NCBI GenBank assembly: GCA_018136815.1
Contig: CM030938.1
Span: 3,797,448 to 3,861,447 of the forward strand
Source: Isochrysis galbana
Lineage: Eukaryota > Haptophyta > Isochrysidales > Isochrysidaceae
Length of the DNA: 64,000 nucleotides
Direction: 5' to 3'
Positions within the stretch are counted from its first letter, which is position 1. Each line of letters starts with the position of its first letter. A program made the position numbers and the translations under genes. Under the pieces are notes generated by a model. That model saw only the letters and a list, made by a program, of their open reading frames with translations, was not told where the DNA came from and searched no databases. Shown here piece after piece: positions 43,736 through 55,689 of this stretch.

Positions 43736-43965
43736 ACTCTTGTCTTCTCTCTCTCTCTCCCCCCCCCCTCCTCTCCTCGCTCGCTTGGCAAAGCTGGTTT
43801 CTTCTCATGATTTGGAGGCAAGTGATCTCATAAGTGGAGGATCTCCCGGACGCCAAATGGTCCGCTCTCTCTCTGGTATTCCCCCCCCCCCGCCCTCACT
43901 CTCTCTCTCCTCCTCTCTCTCTCTCTCTCTCCTCTCTTCCCTAGAGTACATCTCTGTCCCACTGT
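43660..43965. repeat. CT/GA microsatellite in the leader of the 920-residue gene
   Basis: (CT)n at 43665-43730 and again 43865-43935. The long plus frame through it is Ser/Leu homopolymer. Confidence 0.9.
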
Positions 43966-45150
43966 GCGGTGGTGGGTGACCTCTCAGTACTTTTCTCCTA
44001 CAGCGAGAGGAGAGTAGCAAAGATGTGGTAAAACGAGAGGTGAGGTCGGACGCTGGGCATGTAGAAAGAGAGCCCCCGGAGAGAATATAAGCCTACACAT
44101 GAAAGAAGGAGAGCCCGCGGGCAGACCCCTCGGGAGGCTGTCACGGCCACTTTATGTTGAGGGGAAACGACCTCTCTAGGAGTATATCTCCTCCACCGCA
44201 CCCCCCACCCCCACCCCCAAAACTCTTCCTCAAGAGAGTGGAAGAGGAGGGCGCCGAGAGAAGAGAAGAGAGAGGGAGGGAGAAGAAGACTCAGTCAAGG
44301 AAAAAGAACAGACTCAAAAGATGAGAAGTTGGGAGCCCACCCCGAGCGAGAGAGATGAAAGAGGGGGGTGTGAAGGAAAAGAACTGGAAGAAGGAGAAGA
44401 AGAGAGTGGTGGAGGGGGATCGGGGGCAGAGGAGAAGATGAGAGTGTTCATGGGACGCGGCCATATTCTTTGCCTCTCGCTCTCTCCCTCTCTTCTGTCC
44501 CCCCCCCCCCCCCCCACTCTCTCTCTCTGCTCCCGCGAACCAACGCTCGAGCAAAGTTTGAGATGTGTGCCGCCTAAAGTATAACGAACAGGGCGGCCCG
44601 GAGGCGAGCCATGCCTGACTTCATTTCGCAGCCCTCCTCCCTCCTATCCCCCCCCCTTCGGTATCCCTGCCCCCCCCCCCTCCCTCTCCCCCTCCCCCTT
44701 TTCCCGGGAAGACTTTGGCGCGAGTTGCGGTCTGGCGCCATTCGGTTTTCGCGCGAAGCCGGACACTCCCTCTCAGGTTGGCGCAGAGCCGCCGTCAGCA
44801 CCTTCCCAGCCTTTCCCCTTCCCTCCCTCCCTCCCTGCGGCCGTGCGGGAGCCGCAATCGACAGTATGCGGCGTGGGCGGAGCTGAGCGGGAGGCGCGTC
44901 GTCGCAGCGAACGCTGGGCCACGGGTGCCAGCGCACTGCTGGGCCGCAGACGCCACACCGTGGTAGCAGTCCTCCTGCTCCTGGTGTTGTCTGGGACGGC
45001 GGCGTGGTGCGGCGCGTCTCTGAGTGATTTCAGGGGACCATCATAGCATGGGGCACGTGGCGCAGCACGTGCACGTCTTCGCCCGCCGGCTGCAATGTGC
45101 CCACAAGTTGACTCCTCTAGGCCCATTTGCGTGCAGGACTTCTGCGTAGG
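43966..45150. other. MCM5 upstream region
   Basis: GA-rich and C-run sequence to 44700, then E2F-like sites, then GC-rich leader to 45150 with a likely 5'-UTR intron acceptor at 45136. No separate gene. Confidence 0.45.
44714..44757 (+). promoter_or_regulatory. E2F-like sites upstream of MCM5
   Basis: TTTGGCGCGA (44714-44723) and TTTTCGCGCGAA (44746-44757) match the E2F/DP consensus TTTSSCGC in both orientations; a GGCGCC core lies between them at 44734. They sit about 400 bases before the MCM5 ATG. MCM genes are standard E2F targets at G1/S in animals and plants. Binding here is inferred from sequence only. Confidence 0.5.
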
Positions 45151-47462
45151 ATGTCTGGCTTTGACCAGGGCGGCATCTTCTTTAGCGACCAGAGTGCCAA
45201 CAATGGCGTCGGCCTTTCCGGCTCGCACTCTTCGGGAGGGGAATACCTTCCCACGGTAGCTGCCCTCAAGTATCGCGAGTTTCTCCGCAACTTTCGCCTT
45301 GAGGACGACTACATTTACCGCAATCTCCTGCGCTCTGCTATCGGCTTGAAGCAGTACCTCATCGAGGTGGACATTGATCACCTCATGATGTTTGACGCCA
45401 AGCTGGGCAATGAACTTTTGCGCCATCCTAGTCACCATCTGCCCCTCTTCGAGAAAGTAAGGCGCCAGTCCACCGCCGCTCCGTAATGCCTCAGCACGCC
45501 CTCCATCCGGGAGCACCTATGCTTAGCCTCCCTCCCTTACCGTTACGGTAGGCGGCCATCGACGCGGCGATCATGTCCTCCCTCACGACCGAAGAAGAGG
45601 CCGAGGAGGACCTGCAGCATATCCAGGTCACATTGACCTCTTCCAAGCAACCAATCAAGATCCGCCAGATGTTGGCATCGGAGGTGGCGCACATTGTCAC
45701 CATTCCAGGCATTGTCATTGCCACATCCAAGGTTAAGGCCAAGGGGACCGAGATCACCGCCCAGTGCGCCTCTTGCCAGCACGTGGACAAGTTTCCTGTC
45801 CGCGCCGGGTTCTCAAGCGCGACCCTGCCTCGCCAGTGCACTCGCGTGCACCAGGAGAACGAGGCCAAGTGTAGCCTCGATCCCTTTGTCATCTTGCCGG
45901 AACGCTGCAAGTACGTGGACCAGCAGACGTGGAAGCTTCAAGAAGCCCCCGAGCAGGTGCCCACTGGCGAGATGCCGCGCTCCATCATGCTGACCGTGGA
46001 CCGTCGGCTCGTCGATCGGGCGCACCCGGGTGACCGCGTCCAGGTCACCGGTATCATGTCCATCATGACGCAAAGTGCTGGCACCGGCAAGGCGGACGCC
46101 AAAGTGGCCATCCGCACGCCGTACCTACAAGTCCTCGGTGTGCGCCACGGCTTCGAGATGCGCACCGCCGAGGGTGAATCGCTCACCGAGTTCTCCCAGC
46201 AAGAGGAGGAGGAGTTCCGCGAGCTCGCCCGCGATCCCGACATCGTCAAGCGACTATGCATGTCCATTTCGCCTTCCATCTTCGGCATGGATGACGTGAA
46301 GCATGCTATCGCTTGCCTACTCTTTTCAGGCAGCCGCAAGGAGTTGCCGGATGGCGCTCGGCTGCGCGGTGATATCAACGTCCTGCTACTGGGAGATCCG
46401 TCGGTCGCCAAGTCGCAATTTCTGAAGTTTGTCGAGAAGGCGGCCCCCACATGCGTGTATACCTCTGGCAAGGGCTCGTCGGCAGCTGGTCTCACTGCGA
46501 CGGTGACGCAGGAGGCTGGCTCGCGCGACTTCTACTTGGAGGGAGGTGCAATGGTGCTCGCCGATGGCGGCGTGGTCTGCATCGACGAGTTTGACAAGAT
46601 GCGCGAGCAGGACCGCGTCGCCATCCACGAGGCGATGGAGCAGCAGACAATCTCGATTGCCAAGGCCGGCATCACCACCACGCTGAACTCGCGCACATCT
46701 GTCCTCGCTGCAGCCAATCCCGTCCACGGTCGCTACCATGATGAGAAGAACGCTGCTGAGCAGGTTGACTTCCAGACGACCATCCTCTCCCGATTCGATA
46801 TGATATTTGTGCTGAGGGATAAGCACGACGGCGAGTTCGACTCGAGGCTCGCCAAGCACATCATCGGTGTGCACGTGAAGGGTGGCGCGATTGAGGAGCG
46901 CGAGCTCAATGAGGACGAGCTCGATGTGCGCACACTCAGACGCTATATCGCCTTCGCACGGAAACATTGCCAGCCACGCCTTTCGAATGAGGCGGCAGAG
47001 CTGCTGTCCAACTACTACGTCGAAGTGCGCTCCAACCTCGCCGAGGGCGACAAGGACGGAGAGGCCAAGGGGCGGCCGCCGCGCGCCGTGCCTATCACCG
47101 TCCGCCAGCTCGAGGCCCTCGTCCGCATCGCCGAGTCCCACGCCAAGATGCGCCTCGACCCGGTGGCCACGGAGTCGGACGTGCGCGAGGCCATCGAGCT
47201 CTTCACAATCTCAACGTTGCAAGCTGCTAAGATGGGTGAGATTGAGTTAGAGGGCGCCTCGGCCGAGGGTATGGATCAGGCACGGCAACGTGTGATGAAT
47301 TCTCTGGGCTTCGGACAAACTACGTCGCGGCAGGCTCTCCTTAACCAGCTCGTTGGTAGTGGAATGGACGAAAGCACCGTGTACAAGGCAATCAAGTCTC
47401 TGGTTGGCGAGCGCATCTTTGAGGAGTCGAGGGGAGGCAAGGCGCTAAAGCGCATCGGGTGA
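45151..47462 (+). CDS. MCM5: MCM5, subunit of the MCM2-7 replicative helicase
   Basis: Exons 45151-45456 and 45552-47462 join at phase 0 (GTAAGG...GGTAG) for 738 residues, the usual MCM5 length. The start MSGFDQGGIFFSD is the family N-terminus. A zinc site (CASCQH, later CTRVH and EAKCSLDPF) is followed by KYVDQQTWKLQEAPEQVPTGEMPR, characteristic of MCM proteins. The AAA+ core has Walker A GDPSVAKS (~383-390), Walker B CIDEFDKM (~445), and the arginine finger SRFD (~515). It works in the nucleus in the CMG helicase, forming the gate with MCM2. The sequence before the ATG (TTGCGTGCAG|GACTT) looks like the acceptor of a 5'-UTR intron. A C-terminal winged-helix region follows the AAA+ lid. Confidence 0.97.
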
Positions 47463-50400
47463 GCCGTGGCTATGGAGCTGAATGATGGCACTGTTCCACT
47501 CGTGGTACAAGGCTCCTCCCCTCGAAATGCGGCTCAACACTTAGCAACTAGGTGTCGCAAATGTAACGTCTCAGCGGTGCTTGCCCAGCCCCTATGCACG
47601 TGCAGTCATCTTGGGTGAGGCCTCCCAGGCGGGCGGACGGGCCCGCCCAGGCGAGCGGATAGGATTTGCCCCGCGAGACTGGTCTGCTCGCACAATGATT
47701 TGCGGAGAACACTACCTAGACGGCTACCGATGGTTTATCGAGCCCGCTAAGCTATCCTGCGGCACGTCGTGTACTTGATCGTTTGTGGTGCATATGACTT
47801 CATGGCAGACCTGAGCCAAACGGCTACCTCCTGTTGGTTGATGAGTGCATTTTTGGTGTAATGTGTGGCAGCCTCGTCATGGTTGTGTGCCGTGTTGTCA
47901 ATGATTCATTCTCATCATGATTGAGAGATAGTGTCGTAATTGATTGATCCGGAGCGATTATCCCGAGGAATGATACCTTTTTAAATTATAATGAGAGTGA
48001 GAGTTAGTACCGCGAAGGTGCAAGCACTTGTGAGGTTCCGTTCCCATGTTCGGCCCCATCCCCATCCACTTACGCCTACGCTCCCTACTTCCTACTTTGT
48101 GTTTGCGGCGCAAAGGCTATAGAATAAGGCCGCTAGAGCTCTGCCCCGCAACTTCGACGGTCGGAGGGCGAGGCAGGGGGCAGGGGGTTAGGCAGCGCGG
48201 GGGGGGGGGGGGGGAGGGGGGGGAGAACCGCGAGACCGCGAGGCGAGTAGCAATAAGGACTTGCCGACGCCCGGCGCGGAGACTGTCCATTCGAAAACTA
48301 TTTCCATCCGGAAATAGTTGATAGTTGATGAGCTGGCGGCGAATGGCTGGTGCATACGCCCGCATGCCACGGTCACGGTGCGCCCAAGGTCACGTTCCGT
48401 CGAAAATGGGGGAGACTCACAAGTTGAGCCATCAATAAATGTCCATAATCCGTTTATAATAATACCCAAGAATTATATGAACATCCCACATGTACGTTAA
48501 ATAATAACTAACACTTGTCCGTTTAGTAGTAATATTTTAACACTCCCCAGTCCCCAGTCTTCACGTTCTTCGTCTGGCTTTCTCCTTCATCCGCGGCGAC
48601 TGCCTCCGTGATGCGTGGTAAGACGCCCACCCTGTCTGTGTCGTATTCGCGATGTCTCAAAAGCAAAAAGAAACAACAATAAAGAAAAACAATAATAAAG
48701 GCAAAAAGATAAAGACTAGAAAAACAGAGGAAGAAAGAATAAAGAAAGAAGAGAGTGAAAGAAAGAAGAGAAAAACCCAGAGTATATAGGGTGGTTCTCA
48801 GCCCTCCCCACCGGCCACTGGCCCTATGGCTACGTAAAGATTCGCGTGGCATAGATAGGCATAGTGGTTCAACCCACCGCCTCCACCTCCACCCACCTTT
48901 TGCTCTGCGGAGCGAGTCCGGAGCGCGCTCTGGAGTTCGAGCCCCGCTCCTCTTCGCTCCTCTCCGCTCTTCTTCTACCGTTAAAATCTGCCCTCCGTCG
49001 CCCTGCCAGGACACTTCCTCCGCCTTCCTGCTTCCTGCCGGCTTCCTTGCCAGTTCCTTTCGCCCCGGTTTCCCGCTTGTCTCTATATCTCTAAATCGGC
49101 AACTAAGTTTATACTTAGTTCGCCCATGGGGGGGCACGAGCCCCCCTCTCTCTCCACTCCTCCCCTGCCACGGGGGAGGAACCACCCACTCTCTTGGCAC
49201 GCCTGCGATGGCTTGCCAGGAGCACACAGCCCTGCTGACCCATTCCTCTCCCCACAGGCCCGCCTGACTCGCCCGCCCTGGCCCGTCGTGGCCTGCCCAT
49301 CCCTCTGACCAGCCCCTCCTCCCCCTGGGCCCCCCTGATCAGGACCCCCCAGCCAGCTCCAGTCGACTGGCAGGGGCTCGAGAGACAGCGAGGGAGAGGC
49401 AGGAGGGGCCAGGGCCATGCCCCAGCCTCACCTGCCCCTTGAGCTGCGCTCCTAGGCCCCTGCCGGCCTCCTGGGGACCTGAAGAGGGGCCGCAGGCGCG
49501 CGCCATGGGCCCCCGCCGCAGGGAAGAGAGGAGGAAAAGGGAAGAGGGAGGGGAGGGGGGAGCGGCAGCTCTCCCCTCCGGCAGAAAGGTGTCTTCTCGC
49601 CCCGTTTGGGTAAGAGAAGACGAGGGCGCCAGAGCCAGGAGGGAAGGGCCGCGGCTCGCCGCGGCCACTCGCTTCGGCGAGGAGAGATTAGCGCTCCTGG
49701 GCCCCTATTCACGAGTGCCCCCCCTCCCCCCCCGCGTTGCTTTTACCCGAAAGGGGTTTTCCCCCAGCGTGGACTCGAGGAGAGGACGTGCTGGGGTGCG
49801 CGGGGTCGGTGCGTGCACTGGGGGGAGGACAAATATCGAGGGGAGGGGGCAATGCGGCAATGCCCCCTCTCCCCGGCAGCACTCGGACACCTGGCTTGTC
49901 AGCCATGGCGGGATTCCGGGACGGAAAAGTTGTGTCCAATTAGCTAGTGGGGTTGGCTAGGATATAACATTGATTATTTTATTTTATTATCTCTAAATCG
50001 GTTTCACCGCCTTAAGACCAAGCTTAAAGAGAGGGGAAACTCCCAGTCTCATTCCTAATTCCGTTACCGCCAGAATCTCGTTCATCTCGTCGGGCTATCG
50101 GGCCATCTCGTTCATCCCGTCACATCTCTTCGGGCCCTCCTCGGGCACCCATTAGTCATTAGTAGTTTTTCAAGGTTAGTACGCAGTACATTAACGATAC
50201 AAGTTACAGGCTAAGTTTAAGTTTTTCTGTGGGTGTTAACGGGTTGTTCTAGGGGTGTTCATACCCACCGAGCGTAATAATAAAACCAATTTTACGGACT
50301 CTGCCGGCCGAGTTTCAGCGCCTAAGCCCACTGAAAACTCTCGTTTTTTACTAAAAACTAAAAATTCAAATTACGTGATGAAATTAAAATACTAGTAACA

Positions 50401-51439
50401 AATAAACCTTTCACATGGTTAGGTGTGGGGAGGGGAAGAAAAAGAAAATCCCCTGCATCCCTCGTGGAAGCGAGTACCTTTTTGGTGAGGGAGGGCGAAG
50501 AAGAATTCCTCTGCCGCTGCTTATCTGCCAGATAATCTGCAGAGCGCAGAGCGGAGAGATGGCGTCCGCCCCGCTCGAGGTGGTCGATCTCTGCGGGCGT
50601 GTGGTGGGTTGTTGCAGGCTCCCTCGCGACTTGCGCGACCAGCTTGGCCCAGAAGCCCGGAGATGGCATCTCGAGATGGATCTGCGGCGGCGGTGGAACT
50701 ATTGCTTTGTGCAATAGCTCCGACTCGGAGGCTCGGAGATGGTGGTGGTGGTGGTGATCCGCGCTCGGGAAATGGAAATCGCGCTACACCAGCCACCGCG
50801 TCCCGCGCACCACCAGCCGACCTTGACCCAGGTTCTCCCGAATCGAGGGTACGCAACCGCCAACGCCGTACGGTCCCGCACATCGCACATCGGGCAGCGG
50901 CGCCTCCAGCACTGCGAGCTCGTCGCCCTCCTACTACTAGCTAGTAGTGCGTTAGCGTGTTAGCATCCTCATCCTCCTCCGCGCGCAAGCGCCGGGAGGG
51001 GGGGGTGGGGGGGGCGGAGCGGGGAGGGAGCGGAGAGAAGGGAAAAGCGGAAAGCGGGGGGGCAGAGTGGCAGGGAGCGGCTGGGAGGGGGTGCGGCTGG
51101 GAAGTGGGAGCGGGACCAGTGTTTAGAGAGCGGGAGGGGGTGGTTGGGGAGGTCCGCGGGGGAAGATGACCACGCTCCCCGAGGCTTCCCAAAATACAGG
51201 GGTACCGTCCACACACAAAAAGAACCTCAGGTTCAAGTTGCACCCTCTTGTGTATTTGTGTGTTGGGTGTGATCGTTCATCGTTTCGGGAGTGGTGTTAA
51301 GGGGAGTTCTGCAACAGACCTTGATAAAAAAGCACATGACCCTCATATTGCACCGCGACTTGAAACAAGTGACAAAGGAGCGCGTGGCCCGCGACGCTTC
51401 AGCGAGTGAGAGGAACGGAGAGAATATGTCTCCAAACGA
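47463..51439. other. gene-free 4-kb stretch
   Basis: Frames here are Pro/Arg/Gly or Phe/Leu-biased low-complexity. G-run 48199-48229; AT-rich 48430-48540; TCTCTAAATCGG twice (49088, 49989). Nothing supported. Confidence 0.4.
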
Positions 51440-51924
51440 TCAAGTAAAATTTGGCTGGTCGACATCCAACTGTCGTGGCATGCCTTCTTCCAGCATGTCT
51501 TGAAGTGTTTCTAAAATCCCGCTACTTTCTTTTGCCAGCCCAGACATTTCATCCGCCTTTTGCAGTGCTGCCTGTTGCACGCTCCAAAGGCTCCTGATTG
51601 CTGTCTGCAGGCGCTCGATCTTACGCTCCTTCTCATCGTTCGAGGCTGCGAGCGTCTCTACAAGCAATGAACAGGCTCGGCTTTCCTCAGCAACTTCATC
51701 ACGCTCAGTGGTTAACGCGCTTACTGCCTGAACGAGGAGGGAGGGAGGATGCACAAATAAGGCAGTGAGGATGGAGCAGAAAGGATCCGGGTGCGCTAGA
51801 GCACCTCCTCTAGTTCCTTGATCCGCGCTGCCTGCCTCTTATTGACCGCCAAAAAGTCCTCTCTCTCAGCCATCAGCGTCTGGATGTGCGTCGAGGCTGC
51901 ACCATAGTTGGGCTGTGAGAACAT
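51440..51924 (-). CDS. small coiled-coil protein, unknown
   Basis: Exons 51924-51805 and 51727-51440 join at phase 0 (donor GTGCTC, acceptor TTCAG, 77-bp intron) for 135 residues. Starting MFSQPNYGAASTHIQTLMAE, the protein is almost entirely helical heptad sequence (NKRQAARIKELEE; ERKIERLQTAIRSLWSVQQA; ETLQDMLEEG). The ATG was chosen because the frame upstream to 52113 is Arg/Pro-rich and lacks a better start. It could be a kinetochore, dynein or SNARE-complex-sized accessory subunit, but nothing specific is recognised. Confidence 0.68.
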
Positions 51925-52325
51925 GGCGCCGGCTGTGAAGATGTGATCGGCGGGATGGTCGAACAAGCCCAGCGGACGAAGACCACCTCCTGTGCTGCGG
52001 GAGCCGCGCTGCGGGTAGAGAGGAGAAGGAGGAGGCGCTGGCAGGCGGCGCCGACGGAGGCGGGAGCGCGCGAAATCCTCCCTCCCCCCCGCCTCGCCCC
52101 GGACATAAGGCACAAAACTAAGTACCCTACTTGTAGAGCTACCTCAGTATACCTTATAAAGTACCTCCCCTCTGCAGGCTTGGCGCGGGCCGGGCAAAGA
52201 AAGGGCTGATGAACAAGAACAGTCTCGCATCGCGTCCGGCGTCATTTTGAATTTGGGCTTCCCGAGAAGTGTATTTAGGCCTGTTTTGCCGTTTTGGGGT
52301 TACGCTTCGTTCTTGGGACTCCCGG

Positions 52326-53167
52326 TTGGCCCCGGCCAGAGTTTCGAGAAACTCGATTCTAAGTTTGGGGGCCACATAGAAACCAACATTTTGAACGAAA
52401 TAAATCGAAAGTTGGGGTCGCGGCGCGCGGCGCGGCGCGCGTGGGGTGCTGAGTGGGAGTGGGGCGCGATGGCGCCCGCAAGCCGGTCGGCCGCCAAGAA
52501 GCGGACACGGCAGATGGTGGAAGATGAGGACGAGGGACGAGGGGGGCGATGGCAGCTCCGGTCAGCTCCTACTCCCACCCTCCCCGCGCCCTCAGGATGT
52601 ACCGGGGAGCTGGATGCGTCATCTGAGAACGAAAAGAACTCCAGCGACGACGGAAGCGACGCCGAGGACTACGAGGGGACGAATGCTGAGGTGTGTTCTC
52701 TCTCTTGCTTGCGTGTGATGTATGGGGAGCAACAGTCTGGTGTGTTGTCAGACCACCTGCAAGTGGCAAGTGCCCTTGATGAGTCGCTACAACAAACGGA
52801 CCGTGGGCTGAGATCATGCAAGTGTGCGGTGTGCTCTTGTATGTGTATGTGTGGGCTGTGGGTTGACCACGGAGAGAAATAATGTGTGAATGTGAACAAT
52901 AAGTGAACAATGACAATGACAATCAATGACAATGAACTATTAATGTGAATCCTCCCTCCATCACCCTTAGTACTAGTAGGCGATGCAGCGATGCAGCTAT
53001 GCAGCGCGTCGGGCGTGTGCCGTGTGCACGCACGCTCGGCGAAGTACAAGTTTCGAATCGAAATTGATCGAAATTTGGGCCAACGAGGCTCGAAATTTGC
53101 TGAAAAGTGATCGAAATTTCGAATCGAAATTTGGGTGGGGTTGGATCGAAACTCTGGCCGGGGCCAA
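52326..53167. mobile_element. TIR element family 'GGCCAGAGTTTCG', copy C (842 bp)
   Basis: Starts TTGGCCCCGGCCAGAGTTTC and ends GAAACTCTGGCCGGGGCCAA, perfectly inverted. ACTCCCGG flanks both sides (52318-52325, 53168-53175). The interior carries a plus frame (about 52468-52740) with MAPASRSAAKKRTRQMVEDE and an acidic Ser/Asp stretch that may be a captured host gene fragment. No transposase. Confidence 0.92.
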
Positions 53168-53809
53168 ACTCCCGGGGGGAGGGGGTCTGGGGCCCAAAGG
53201 GCATCGAATATGTGCTAGATGGTTTTTTTGTTTTTTCCGGGGTGTTTACCGCTTTACTTTTACTTTGGTGTATTTCCTCAATCCTGAAATTTTCATTTTT
53301 ACACCCTTAGAAGTGAAAATAGTGAATAGTGAATAGGGTTTGTGTTTGACCGCCCTATCTATGTACGGGACCTCGATCCATTAGCCCTCTGTATCTGTTG
53401 TAGGTTGTAGCGTTGTAGCTAGGAGTTGGGCAACCTCCAAGTACAGCATATACGGTTGTATCAGGCCCGTTCTCCAGCTCCAGATACGGTATCCCTCCCG
53501 TTTCTCCCATGTAGGAGTATATTAACCGAATCGGGCGCGGCAGCGGCACGCCTGCTCGTCCGCGGGCGGTCAGCATGTGTAGGGCTTCTCTCCCTTAGAC
53601 ACGGCTCGGCGGTGCATGGGCACGCTCGACCGGTGCTCCGCCTCGGCCACTAGGAAGGGGAGCGGCGCGCACCGCAGCGTCGCAGCGTCTCCCGCCATCT
53701 CGTTGAGTCACCGGTGGGAGGGGCTTGGGAGTCAACACAGCCCCATTGGCGGAAGAAAGTCGCGACTCTCAACACCCCTCCAAACCCTCGATGGGAAAGA
53801 CGGTGACGG

Positions 53810-55060
53810 TGCTAGGGCCTGCAAATACAACCAAATACGTGTGTATTTGGCTTCCGGCCAAATACATTTCAAATGCCTTCGAGGCCTACAACCCAGAACG
53901 CGCTTCAAATACAGCCAAACACATATCTAGTTGGCCTCTGGCCAAATACGGTAAATACAGTAGGGGTGCACCATTAAGAAACCACCCCATTAAGGACAGT
54001 GTACAAGGAAATTGACCGTCCGTGTGCTAAGAAACCTACATAGAGCGAAAGGGCACCGGTCATGAACAAGAAACTGAATGAGCAAGAAAGCTCCTATGTA
54101 CGCGCAACAGGGAGCGCGGGAGCGCCAACAGAGCTTCGGCGCGCCGCGCGTGGCTCGTGGCTCAACACTTATTTTTTACATAACGGAGGGGTGGCAGAGA
54201 GGGGGGCTTGTCGGGGGGACCCCAAGTGTCGCGGGTAGGGAGGGTTCATGCGCCCCCTTCCATCTTTTGTACTTCTCCCGCCACTAGGTTTCCCCGCGCG
54301 TCTCCCTCTCGGTCGCCACGCTCCGGTCCCCTCTCCCCTTCCCTGTATCGCGCCTTCATTCCGTCCACCCCCATAGGTCTTTCCACGCGACTCCCTCTCC
54401 GTCGCCGCGCCCCAGTTCCCTTCTCCCTCACGTCGCCCCGATTCGGTCTGTCCTCCCTCACCCTTCCCGTCCCTCCCCGAGTGCTTCCTTGAGTTTCCGG
54501 CCCCCTTTTGTCTATCTCTTTCCCGCGCAATTCCCTTTCCCCCCGCGCGTGATATCTCCCCCCGGTGTCTTCCGTACGCTCAGCGCTGTCGCTCGAGCGC
54601 CCTGTGTCTCCTTCTCGTGTCCCTCCTGCCCTCGTCCTCGCTCCGTGCTGTCGCATGTCGTCTGGGAGCGCCCGCTCGTCCTCGGCCCCCTTGTCGCGTG
54701 CTTCCCCCGCCCCCGGTGGCACGCATCCCATCCCGCTGAGAGGCTGTACTTCACATGTTACATACATCAGCCCCTCCACCTCCATACACTCCACAGCCAC
54801 AGCTCCACTCCTCTCACAACACCAAGAATCCGCCGATACGTAAGAAACCCAATGTGACAAGCTGATGTCTCACCGATAACCGATAAGAAACAAGAAATCA
54901 TTATGATTATGACCCGGCGCGGAGCGCGGAGCGCCGAAGAAAGTGAGCGAAGAAACTCAGCGTGCTGGTGGCAGAGGGGTTAAGGAAAGTGTACAGGAGA
55001 AAAATCTCTGTTTTCTTAATGGTGCAGCCCTACTGTACGTGTTTCCCATCTAGGCTCCAA
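53810..55060. repeat. inverted-repeat segment related to 5868-6875
   Basis: Left arm has AAATACAACC, AAATACGG and ACAGTAGGGGTGCACCATTAAG; the right arm reads CTTAATGGTGCAGCCCTACTGT then GTTTCCCATCTAGGCTCC. The centre (54280-54830) is CT-rich with unsupported frames. Confidence 0.6.
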
Positions 55061-55239
55061 ACGACAGCGACTCCACGAAAACGCCCCCGTTGAGTCGCTG
55101 TTGAGTGGCCTCAAAATCAAGACCCCTTGAGGAGTACGCTAAAGTCGGAGACACTCCCGCCCACTCCGCACCCAAAAGTGGAACGGTGAGACTCCCGTAC
55201 TCCAGTTGTGTTGGGTGTCGAAAACAAAAAGGAACCTGC

Positions 55240-55400
55240 CCGCCGTCGCCCTCCTCCCCTCCCCCCCCCCCCCCCCCCTCCTTCCTCTTCTCTCGCTCCC
55301 CCCCTCCCCCCCCCCCCCCCCCCCCCCCCAAGGGGAGGAGAGAAGGGAAGGGAGGGGCGCGGGGGGGGCGAGGGGGGGGGGGGGGGCCAGACAGTTCTTT
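55240..55400. repeat. C-run/G-run tract before the ArfGAP gene
   Basis: Runs of C to 55329 then G-rich, about 290 bases upstream of the ATG. Long frames across it on both strands are artefacts. Potential G-quadruplex or i-motif former. Confidence 0.85.
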
Positions 55401-55689
55401 TCCTCGCCCCGCCCCTCCCGCGGCAGCGAGAGCCGTGTGCACCGGCCAGCCCCTGCGAATACGGAAAAGGGGTGAGAGAAGAGAGAAAGAAGCGAGAAGA
55501 ATGAGAGGGTTGCTGCCGCCCCCCTCCCTCCCCCCTCGCGCAGGGCAGCACCGCTCGGCGCGCGCGCAGACCCAGGCAGCCCCCGCCGCCCCCCCTCCCT
55601 TCCCTTCTCACTCCTCTCCTCTCCCCTTCTCGCCCTCTCTCCCTTCCCCCTTCCGACGCGAAGTCGGCACGCTATCAAAGGACAAAGCG

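Noticed and set aside
43188..43979. Plus-strand protein through the CT/GA tract
   Set aside because: Low-complexity shadow of the minus-strand gene and its leader.
48900..48960. tRNA-like T-arm (GTTCGAGCC)
   Set aside because: The flanking bases do not pair into a T-stem and no acceptor or anticodon arm can be built.
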